Assembly: GCA_025354845.1 (NCBI GenBank)
Contig: JANXMD010000526.1
Coordinates: forward strand, 1-5,378
Source of the DNA: Verrucomicrobiota bacterium
Lineage (GTDB): Bacteria > Verrucomicrobiota > Verrucomicrobiia > Limisphaerales > UBA9464
DNA: 5,378 nt
Direction of reading: 5' to 3'
Shown here: positions 1-5,074 of the stretch, piece after piece
How positions within the stretch are numbered: the first letter of the stretch is position 1
Layout: every line of letters starts with the position of its first letter
The notes under the pieces: generated by a model
Told to the model about the DNA's origin: nothing
The model's database searches: none
The model's input: only the letters and a program-made list of their open reading frames with translations
Translations under genes and position numbers: made by a program

Positions 1-830
1 GTCAACCGGCGTGCCACCTGCCCCTCGCGGAACAGACGGTGGCCCAGCAGCACGCTCAACAGCGCGGAGGTCTGGAATAGCGCCAACGAGTAGCCGACCG
101 GAAGGCGTTCGAAGGTGAACAGCGTGGCGCCCTGCATCAGACCGGTAGTGGCCGCGAGGGCCAGGCACGTGGGAAGACTGGAGCGCAACGCGGCGATCTG
201 GGTGGGAATCCCGGTCCGCATCCACATCACTCCGGCGAGGGCGACGAAGGGCAGTCCGGCGACCGCCCAGGCCGCGAGCGTGAACGACGGAGACGCCGCA
301 TGGAGGGCTCGCTTCAGGAACACCGCCTCGGTGGCCGACAAGACCAGTGCCGCCACCCGCAGTTGCACCCCGCGGTTTCCCCAAAGGCCGTGAAGGCGGT
401 TTCCACCACCGGCGGTCGGCGCCGGATCGGAGAGACGATAGCTGCCGACGAGAATCAACCCCACTCCCGCCAGGCCCCAGGCAGTGGGGATTTCGCCGAG
501 CACCACGGCCCCGAGCCCAAGGCTGAGGACGGCCTTGTAGGCATTGATCGGACCGAGCAGCGACAGATCCGCGGCTCGCAGGGCATAGACTAGGAGGACA
601 TTGCTCGCGACGGCGAGCGCGGCACAGAGAAGCAGATCGCCCCAAAAGGTGGCCGAGGTCGGGCGCTCCTCCGTCGCCAGCAGCCAGGGGACCGCCAGCA
701 GGCTCAACAAGAGATGCGCACTCGCGATGACCGCAACCGGGTGCACCCCGCGCTGGGCGAGCTGCTTTTGGAAAACATTCGATACCGGATTCGAAACGAT
801 GCGCGCCGCAACGAGGAGGGAGGTGAGCAT
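1..830 (-). CDS. EamA/DMT-family transporter, 3'-truncated by window edge
   Basis: The reverse strand reads 276 codons from the ATG at 830 to the left edge without a stop, so the C-terminus lies outside. The protein is very hydrophobic and has the two-repeat architecture of EamA (drug/metabolite transporter) inner-membrane carriers, which usually have ten helices and about 280-310 residues. Repeat one (about residues 1-133) ends with the typical pattern of a proline-containing helix (LLGPINAYKAVLSL), then VVLGEIPT and a helix AGVGLILVGS. A polar loop (134-155) follows. Repeat two (about 156 onward) shows FERLPVGYSLALFQTSALLS and a matching RLFREG, so only the last helix or so is missing. The start is fixed by an in-frame TAA 14 codons upstream with no other start codon between; GGTGA at 834-838 is a weak ribosome-binding site. 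The substrate (amino acid, nucleotide-sugar, metabolite or drug) cannot be told from sequence. No operon partner is visible. Confidence 0.88.
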   Translation of the reverse strand, partial: MLTSLLVAARIVSNPVSNVFQKQLAQRGVHPVAVIASAHLLLSLLAVPWLLATEERPTSATFWGDLLLCAALAVASNVLLVYALRAADLSLLGPINAYKAVLSLGLGAVVLGEIPTAWGLAGVGLILVGSYRLSDPAPTAGGGNRLHGLWGNRGVQLRVAALVLSATEAVFLKRALHAASPSFTLAAWAVAGLPFVALAGVMWMRTGIPTQIAALRSSLPTCLALAATTGLMQGATLFTFERLPVGYSLALFQTSALLSVLLGHRLFREGQVARRL

Positions 831-942
831 GGTTTCACCGCGTGCGAGACGACGCGGGCGGCAGTCCTGTTACCGGGATTCGGTGCGCCGGTCGCCCGAA
901 TTCTTGGACAAATGGTCAGGAAGCTTCTCAATCCTTTTCGGC

Positions 943-972
943 AGCGCCGTCGGCGCGGTATCGTTGTAGAAC
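943..972 (+). repeat. Palindromic repeat unit A
   Basis: The unit contains the perfect odd palindrome GCGCCG-T-CGGCGC (944-956), followed by a conserved tail GGTATCGTTGTAGAAC. It shares head and tail with unit B (994-1021) and with unit C on the opposite strand (1061-1092). The shared pattern is roughly AGCnCCGTC-(A/G)G-nGCGG(C/T)ATCnTTGTAG. It lies between the divergent transporter and effector-binding genes, in no credible coding frame. The role is unknown; REP-like mobile palindromes and regulatory hairpins both fit. Confidence 0.6.
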
Positions 973-993
973 AATTAGCACTAGGAAATCGTG

Positions 994-1021
994 AGCTCCG
1001 TCGGAGCGGCATCGGTCTGAC
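994..1021 (+). repeat. Palindromic repeat unit B
   Basis: The palindrome GCTCCG-T-CGGAGC spans 995-1007 and is followed by GGCATCGGTCTGAC. Relative to unit A, the third stem base pair has changed from G:C to T:A, with both arms changed together, so pairing is kept. Centre-to-centre distance to unit A is 51 bp in direct orientation. Its GCGGCATC (1006-1013) is exactly complementary to GATGCCGC (1071-1078) in unit C. Confidence 0.6.
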
Positions 1022-1030
1022 AACGAAACC

Positions 1031-1044
1031 CACCAGGGCTGGTG
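1031..1044. repeat. Inverted repeat CACCAG/CTGGTG between units B and C
   Basis: CACCAG (1031-1036) and CTGGTG (1039-1044) are perfect inverted arms separated by GG. As a hairpin, at least CACC/GGTG can pair with a six-base loop. The arms sit in the middle of the space between repeat units B and C. They are flanked by a second complementary pair, GTCTG (1015-1019) and CAGAC (1045-1049), so they look like the tip of a larger folded element. Confidence 0.5.
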
Positions 1045-1060
1045 CAGACAGTTGACCTTG

Positions 1061-1092
1061 ATGCTACAAGGATGCCGCCCCTGACGGGGATC
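1061..1092 (-). repeat. Palindromic repeat unit C (inverted copy)
   Basis: Read on the minus strand, this is GATCCCCGTCAGGGGCGG followed by CATCCTTGTAGCAT. It has a CCCC/GGGG stem with loop GTCA (plus-strand 1078-1089), then the same GGCATC...TTGTAG tail as unit A. One extra base in the loop distinguishes it from units A and B. Because it matches intergenic repeats, it argues that translation of the next gene begins after it, at 1111, and not at the upstream in-frame GTG (1042) or ATG (1072). Confidence 0.55.
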
Positions 1093-1110
1093 CAATCCCG
1101 ATTCTCCCAC

Positions 1111-1650
1111 ATGAACTTCCACCCCGATTTTGTCCAGCTTCCTCCCGCCCTGTTCGGCGGGCTCGAGACTCGTTTCGTCACGGTGATGTCGAATGAGACC
1201 AACAACCTCGAGGTGATTCCGGCGTTGTGGCAGCGGTTCATTTCGAGACTTGGGGAACTAACTCCTGTGGAACCTGGAATTTCCTATGGACTCTGCGAGG
1301 TATCCGAGTCGCAAAAAGTCCCGGCATTGCGACCGAACGAGGCGCTGTACCTGGCGGGAATCAAGATCCAGTCCGATCAAACGCTGCCCCCAGATATGGC
1401 GTCATGGCGAACGCCCGGCGGCCTGCACGCAAAGTTTCTCCACCTCGGTCCAATTGCGAACCTCGGTCAAACCATCGGGAAGATCTATTCCCAGTGGCTC
1501 CCGGCGAGCGGTTTTTCCCGAGGTGTCGGCCCCGATGTGGAACGCTACGACTCGCGGTTCCATCCCACCCGCAACGACAGCGTGGTCGAGATCTCCATCC
1601 CGGTTCGACGCATTACCGACGTGGCACCTTTCGGCAGCCCGCAAACCTAG
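1111..1650 (+). CDS. GyrI-like / AraC-type effector-binding domain protein
   Basis: This 179-residue protein consists of a single GyrI-like small-molecule-binding domain, the fold found at the C-terminus of AraC/MerR-type activators and in the SbmC/GyrI and Cass2 families. Visible family patterns, numbered from the chosen Met: IPALWQRF (36-43), SYGLCE (58-63), YLAGIKI (80-86), KFLHLGP (108-114), IYSQWLPASGF (125-135), GPDVERYDSRF (140-150) and the final strand VVEISIPV (158-165). There is no DNA-binding helix-turn-helix, so it is not itself a classical regulator. Stand-alone members are thought to bind or hydrolyse small ligands or to act on partner proteins; no ligand can be assigned here. 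In-frame alternatives are GTG 1042 and ATG 1072, but those add residues encoded by a palindromic repeat and unlike the family N-terminus, whereas MNFHPDFVQLPPALFGGLETRF is a natural family beginning. No clear Shine-Dalgarno sequence precedes 1111. The stop lies 6 bp from the convergent oxidase gene. Confidence 0.82.
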   Translation: MNFHPDFVQLPPALFGGLETRFVTVMSNETNNLEVIPALWQRFISRLGELTPVEPGISYGLCEVSESQKVPALRPNEALYLAGIKIQSDQTLPPDMASWRTPGGLHAKFLHLGPIANLGQTIGKIYSQWLPASGFSRGVGPDVERYDSRFHPTRNDSVVEISIPVRRITDVAPFGSPQT

Positions 1651-1656
1651 AGCACG

Positions 1657-3123
1657 TCAAGAACCGAGGAATTTTCCCGGATTGAGAATCCCATGCGGAT
1701 CCAGCGCGGTCTTGATCCTTTGATGCAGATCCCGCACCGGCTCTGAAGCCGCCAGCGGCCACCAGGGACCCTTGGCAATGCCGATGCCGTGCTCGCCAGT
1801 GATCGTGCCTCCGAGGGCGATCACGCCCTGGAACAATTCATCAAGGGCCCGTTCGCTTGCGGCCTTCTGGGTGGTGCTCGACTCGTCCACCATGAGGTTC
1901 ACGTGGATGTTGCCGTCGCCGGCGTGGCCAAAGCACGCGACCTGGATGCCGTGTTTCCTCTGCAACCCGGCGGCGAGGCGGAAGAGCTCCTGCAGCCGGC
2001 CGCGTGGCACCACGATATCCTCGTTGAGCTTGGTGAGGCCGGTGTCGCGCAGCGCGTAGCTGAACTGCCGGCGCAACTGCCACAGGCTTTCGCATCCTTC
2101 CGGTCCAAAACCTCGGTCAATGAACAACGGCTTCAACGGCGACACCGCACGCACCAGGTCGTGGATCTCGGCGCGGACGCTGCGCTCCTGCCCGTCGAGC
2201 TCGACGATCATATGGGCGGCGCAGCCGGCCAGGCGCTTCGATCCCGTGCGACGCTGCGCTGCCCTGAGCGTGAACTCGTCGGCGAGCTCCAGGGCGCTCG
2301 GCAGAAAACCGGCGGCAAAAATCGCCCGCAAGGCTCGAATCGCCGCGGGCATACTGGAGAACCCAACACCGAGGCAGGCGCGGAATGGCGGCAGAGGGAT
2401 GAGCTTCAGGGTGGCCTCGGTGACCACACCCAACATCCCTTCGCTGCCCACGAACAAGCGGTGCAGATCGAATCCGGTCTTGTTCTTGTGCGTGCGGGAG
2501 CCCAGCCGCGACACCGTACCGTCGGCAAGGACCACCTCCAACCCAAGGACGTAGTCTCGCGTCACGCCGTATTTCAGGCAGCGGGGTCCGCCAGCGTTGG
2601 TGGCGATGTTGCCTCCGATCGAGCACTCGGCGCGACTGGCGGGATCGGGCGGGTAGTACAATCCCTTCCGCTCCACCGCATCCTGCAGCTTCGCGGTGAT
2701 GACGGCGGGCTGGACCACCGCGACGAAATCATCGCGGTTGATTTCCAAAACCCGATCGAGATTCCGCATCGACAAGGCAATGCCCCCCTTTAACGGAACG
2801 CAGCCACCCACATACCCGTGCCCGGCTCCGCGCGGTGTGACCGGGATGCGGTGCTTCGAGGCGTGGGCCAGAATCTTCGAAACGGATTCCGTTGATTTCG
2901 GAAACGCCACCGCCTCGGGAAGATGACTCGCGAACCACTTGTCCCCTGAATGGGCCTGCAGCGCGGCGTCGGAAAAATCAAATTCCCCAGGTTCCAACTG
3001 CTCAGCCAGCGCCCTCAACGCGGCGTGGCGCTTCGCCTGGGGACGAACGGAGCGCGGAGTTCCTGACGCGGACCGGAGTTCCCAGAAGTTCGACGGAGCT
3101 GACTTGGCGGACGCTGAGGCCAT
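1657..3123 (-). CDS. FAD-binding oxidase, GlcD / D-lactate dehydrogenase family
   Basis: This 488-residue flavoprotein belongs to the VAO/PCMH superfamily, in the branch that oxidises D-2-hydroxyacids (glycolate, D-lactate, D-2-hydroxyglutarate) to 2-oxoacids. The N-terminal FAD_binding_4 domain (about 74-240) shows the pyrophosphate loop PRGAGHGYVGG (97-107), PPDPAS (158-163), SIGGNIATNAGG (168-179) and GSEGMLGVVTEATLK (226-240). The FAD-oxidase_C domain (about 246-488) carries NEDIVVPR (367-374), FGHAGDGNIHVN (398-409, with His400 and His407), GEHGIG (443-448) and the C-terminal DPHGILNPGK (475-484). In structurally known relatives, the two histidines of GHxGDGNxH and the glutamate of GEHG bind the catalytic metal; all are present, so the enzyme looks intact. 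The ATG at 3123 is preferred; the frame stays open to a TTG at 3195, but those 24 extra residues read through a hairpin and resemble no family N-terminus. GlcE- or GlcF-like partners are not next to it, so substrate and electron acceptor are undetermined. About 30-40 residues before the conserved domain look variable. Confidence 0.92.
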   Translation of the reverse strand: MASASAKSAPSNFWELRSASGTPRSVRPQAKRHAALRALAEQLEPGEFDFSDAALQAHSGDKWFASHLPEAVAFPKSTESVSKILAHASKHRIPVTPRGAGHGYVGGCVPLKGGIALSMRNLDRVLEINRDDFVAVVQPAVITAKLQDAVERKGLYYPPDPASRAECSIGGNIATNAGGPRCLKYGVTRDYVLGLEVVLADGTVSRLGSRTHKNKTGFDLHRLFVGSEGMLGVVTEATLKLIPLPPFRACLGVGFSSMPAAIRALRAIFAAGFLPSALELADEFTLRAAQRRTGSKRLAGCAAHMIVELDGQERSVRAEIHDLVRAVSPLKPLFIDRGFGPEGCESLWQLRRQFSYALRDTGLTKLNEDIVVPRGRLQELFRLAAGLQRKHGIQVACFGHAGDGNIHVNLMVDESSTTQKAASERALDELFQGVIALGGTITGEHGIGIAKGPWWPLAASEPVRDLHQRIKTALDPHGILNPGKFLGS

Positions 3124-3131
3124 GGGAAAAC

Positions 3132-3156
3132 GCTCGCCCCCGACCGGGGAGGGAGC
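3132..3156. repeat. Hairpin-forming palindrome in the oxidase leader
   Basis: GCTC (3132-3135) pairs with GAGC (3153-3156), and inside it CCCC (3138-3141) pairs with GGGG (3146-3149) around the loop GACC; the two stems are separated by a small asymmetric interior loop. The hairpin lies 8-33 bases upstream of the ATG (3123) of the oxidase gene and so would sit in its transcript leader, where it could affect ribosome access. If translated on the minus strand it would read APSPVGGER, which resembles peptide strings that arise when intergenic palindromes are mistaken for coding sequence. Confidence 0.5.
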
Positions 3157-3247
3157 AACCAAATTGCATCCGTGCCCCTGGAGGTCGGTTGCCAATTTCG
3201 GGACGCGACTTGCCAGCGTGACCCTCCGCGGCTACATCGCCACCTTG

Positions 3248-4543
3248 ATGCGACGATTCCTGAATTCTGAATCCGCCGTCCGCGCCGCGATGCTGGTGCT
3301 GGTGTGCGTCCTCGTCTGGTCTGCATGGCCCGGCGCCGCCTCGGCCGCTGATGCCACCAACGCGCCCGCCGCCAAGCCGCTTGCCGAACATGCCGATCGG
3401 CTGGGTGAAATCGCCAACCAGCATACGGACATCTTGTCCTTTGGATTGAGCCAGATCCCCGCCCTCCAGGTGGAATTCCTCGGCCGCCCGCGATGGCAGT
3501 ACCTGGCGATGTTCGTTTATCTGGTGCTGGCTTCGACCGTGTCCAAGGGCGTGGACTGGCTGATTCAAAACCGTCTGAAAAGCTGGGCCGCGCGCACCGA
3601 CACTCCGTGGGATGATCTGGTGGTCAAACTCCTAGACGGACCGGTCAAGGTGGTGCTGTTCGTCATCCTGCTCCACATCGGTCTCGCATTGTTCAAATGG
3701 CCCGACGAACTGCAGATCTGGGTGTCCAAAGTGACCATCCTGATTGTCGGGTTTGCCGTGCTGGTCGTCCTACTCCGGGCGGTGGACGCCATGGTCGACA
3801 TCTGGAAACGGCGCCACTCGGGCACTGACAACGAGAAGGCCTTCAACGACCAGTTCCTCATCCTCATCGGCAAGCTCATCAAGGGCGGCGTGATCGTGCT
3901 GTCGGTCCTCACCACGCTCGACAACCTCCACTTCGACATCAAGGCCGCGCTGGCCTCGGTGTCGGTGGTCGGGCTGGCCCTGGGCCTGGCGGCGCAGGAC
4001 ACGGTCGCAAACCTGTTCGGCGCCGTGTCGGTGTTCGTGGACAAGCCGTTTCAGATCGGCGACCGCATCCGCGTCGGCGATGTCGACGGTACCGTTGAGG
4101 AAATGGGCCTCCGCTCCACGCAGGTCCGCTCACTCGACGGATTCGTGATCACGGTCCCCAACAAGACCATCGGCAACACCACGGTCACCAACATCACGCG
4201 CCGTCCGACCATCAAGACCGAGCTGAATTTTGGGGTCACCTACGACACCTCCGCCGACCGGCTCGAGCGGGCCGTCCGCCTGCTGGAGGAGATTTTTGGC
4301 AAGCATCCCCGCACCAAAGACGTGGTGGTCACCTTCAACAAATTCCTCGATTCCGCCCTGAACATCCAGGTGGTGCACTTTTGGAACGGCACCGACGCCA
4401 AGGCGCAGCTGGCGGATTTGCAAACCCTAAACATCGAGGTGAAACGCCGGTTTGACGCCGAACATATCGAGTTCGCCTTCCCCACCCAGACCGTGTATCA
4501 TCGTCCCGAACCCGACTGGGCAGCCTCCAAGCGTCCCGCGTAA
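3248..4543 (+). CDS. MscS-family small-conductance mechanosensitive channel
   Basis: This 431-residue membrane protein would open under membrane tension and release solutes during osmotic down-shock. A probable signal peptide (residues 1-33) has a basic start MRRF, a hydrophobic core MLVLVCVLVW and a cleavage-like ASA before AD. A periplasmic segment of about 50 residues precedes helices at about 84-100, 132-150, 161-178 and 205-222. The pore-lining helix and hinge (about 233-265) carry the family hallmark ALGLAAQDTVANLFGAVSVF, followed by DKPFQIGDRIRVGDVDGTVEEMGLRST of the beta domain and the final FAFPTQTVYH strand of the cytoplasmic cage. The architecture is closest to medium-sized YnaI-type channels with extra N-terminal helices. 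The ATG at 3248 is chosen because it directly precedes the signal peptide. The in-frame GTG at 3218 is possible, but the longer open frame beginning in the divergent oxidase gene is not credible. No Shine-Dalgarno sequence is seen. rpsT follows after 77 bp in the same direction. Confidence 0.92.
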   Translation: MRRFLNSESAVRAAMLVLVCVLVWSAWPGAASAADATNAPAAKPLAEHADRLGEIANQHTDILSFGLSQIPALQVEFLGRPRWQYLAMFVYLVLASTVSKGVDWLIQNRLKSWAARTDTPWDDLVVKLLDGPVKVVLFVILLHIGLALFKWPDELQIWVSKVTILIVGFAVLVVLLRAVDAMVDIWKRRHSGTDNEKAFNDQFLILIGKLIKGGVIVLSVLTTLDNLHFDIKAALASVSVVGLALGLAAQDTVANLFGAVSVFVDKPFQIGDRIRVGDVDGTVEEMGLRSTQVRSLDGFVITVPNKTIGNTTVTNITRRPTIKTELNFGVTYDTSADRLERAVRLLEEIFGKHPRTKDVVVTFNKFLDSALNIQVVHFWNGTDAKAQLADLQTLNIEVKRRFDAEHIEFAFPTQTVYHRPEPDWAASKRPA

Positions 4544-4568
4544 GCTAGGGGGAGACCGTAACAACCCG

Positions 4569-4596
4569 TTGACAAGGCCGGCTTGCCCGATACCGT
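4569..4596 (+). promoter_or_regulatory. Putative sigma70-type promoter for rpsT
   Basis: A perfect TTGACA (-35, 4569-4574) is followed, after 16 bases, by TACCGT (-10, 4591-4596), which keeps the important T, A and final T of TATAAT. Transcription would start near 4603, leaving a leader of only about 18 nucleotides before the rpsT ATG. This suggests rpsT is transcribed independently of the channel gene upstream. The -10 match is only partial. Confidence 0.45.
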
Positions 4597-4620
4597 CGCG
4601 GCTCATTTTAAGTCCGCTTT

Positions 4621-4905
4621 ATGCCGAATACGAAGTCCGCCGCCAAGCGCGCCCGCAGCAATGCGACCAAGGCCGCCCGCAACAAGTCCATCAAGTCCCG
4701 CGTCAAGACGCTGGAGAAGAAGTATCTCACGCTGGTCACCGCCGGTAAGGTCGACGACGCCCGCAAGGCTTTCGCCGATGTGGCCTCTGCCTATGACAAG
4801 GCGGCCAAGGGCGGCGTGATCAAGAAGGAGAACGCCAGCCGCAAGCGCAGCCGGCTCCAGCTCCGCTTAAACGCGACTGCGAAGGCCGCAGCGGCCAAGA
4901 AGTAA
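4621..4905 (+). CDS. rpsT: 30S ribosomal protein bS20
   Basis: This 94-residue, strongly basic protein has the bS20 signature: MPNTKSAAKRARSNATKAAR at the start, NKSIKSRVKTLEKK next, then the central acidic/helical KVDDARKAFADVASAYDKAAKGGVIKKENASRKRSRL region and an alanine/lysine-rich tail (AKAAAAKK). bS20 is a primary 16S rRNA binder in the body of the small subunit and takes part in early 30S assembly. The length is normal for the family (about 85-95). The ATG at 4621 gives the conserved MPN start. The upstream AAGTCCGCTTT has no Shine-Dalgarno match, consistent with leader-poor initiation in this lineage. It has its own promoter-like sequence, a structured 3' end and an intrinsic terminator, so it is probably monocistronic. 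Confidence 0.97.
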   Translation: MPNTKSAAKRARSNATKAARNKSIKSRVKTLEKKYLTLVTAGKVDDARKAFADVASAYDKAAKGGVIKKENASRKRSRLQLRLNATAKAAAAKK

Positions 4906-4968
4906 TCGGACCCGCCGCCTTCCCACCACCGGGCACTCCCCGCGGGGTCTGAAGGAAGGAAGTCCGAT
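4905..4968 (+). other. Extended two-part stem starting at the rpsT stop codon
   Basis: ATCGGAC (4905-4911) is exactly complementary to GTCCGAT (4962-4968). Nested inside, CCTTCC (4918-4923) is complementary to GGAAGG (4954-4959), and the apical part holds the self-complementary CCCCGCGGGG (4938-4947). The first stem begins at the last base of the rpsT stop codon. No U-tract follows, so this is not itself an intrinsic terminator on the plus strand. It may protect the mRNA 3' end or simply precede the true terminator downstream. Confidence 0.4.
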
Positions 4969-4982
4969 CCCCATTTCCTGCG

Positions 4983-5015
4983 CGGCGCCCTGCCATCGGT
5001 GGGGCGCCGTTTTGT
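4983..5015 (+). terminator. Intrinsic terminator after rpsT
   Basis: CGGCGCCC (4983-4990) pairs perfectly with GGGCGCCG (5002-5009) around an 11-base loop and is followed directly by TTTTGT (5010-5015). This GC-rich 8-bp stem plus T-tract is a standard Rho-independent terminator. It lies about 80 bp downstream of the rpsT stop and 60 bp before the stop of the convergent gene. Confidence 0.78.
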
Positions 5016-5044
5016 CGTGCCCGGATGCCTTTCGGCGTGAACCG

Positions 5045-5071
5045 GGACCGCACGCCGGCCCCGGTCGGTCC
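5045..5071 (-). other. Hairpin just after the OST-HTH gene
   Basis: On the minus strand, GGACCG and CGGTCC (plus-strand 5066-5071 and 5045-5050) form a perfect 6-bp stem around a very GC-rich 15-base loop, starting 3 bases after the stop codon of the minus-strand gene. It has no T-tract, so at best it is a 3'-end stabilising hairpin or an atypical terminator. Confidence 0.35.
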
Positions 5072-5074
5072 TGA

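Noticed and set aside
964..987. Possible promoter TTGTAG ... TAGGAA between repeat units A and B
   Set aside because: The spacer is only 12 bases, and TTGTAG is part of the conserved repeat tail.
601..1055. Open frames on both strands around the transporter start and the intergenic repeat
   Set aside because: They are out of frame with the transporter, have arginine/serine-rich translations without motifs, and run through palindromic repeat units.
943..1092. CRISPR array
   Set aside because: There are only three divergent units, one inverted, with unequal spacing and no cas genes.
1651..1656. Shared bidirectional terminator between the convergent effector-binding and oxidase genes
   Set aside because: The gap is 6 bp, and no GC stem with T-tract is seen there; any terminator would have to lie within the coding regions.
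1789..2793. Long (about 334-codon) open frame on the plus strand, antisense to the FAD oxidase
   Set aside because: The opposite strand encodes an enzyme with intact family motifs. The antisense translation is rich in Arg, Gln, His and Gly, shows no domain, and is explained by the low stop frequency of GC-rich DNA.
3090..3101. Minus-strand AGCTCCGTCG inside the oxidase gene, matching part of repeat unit B
   Set aside because: Only about ten bases match. The second palindrome arm and the GGCATC tail are missing, and the bases are explained as coding sequence (near NFWELRS).
2939..3247. N-terminal extension of the channel gene back to a TTG inside the divergent oxidase gene
   Set aside because: It would overlap the oxidase coding region antisense and put about 100 non-hydrophobic residues before an obvious signal peptide that begins at the ATG at 3248.
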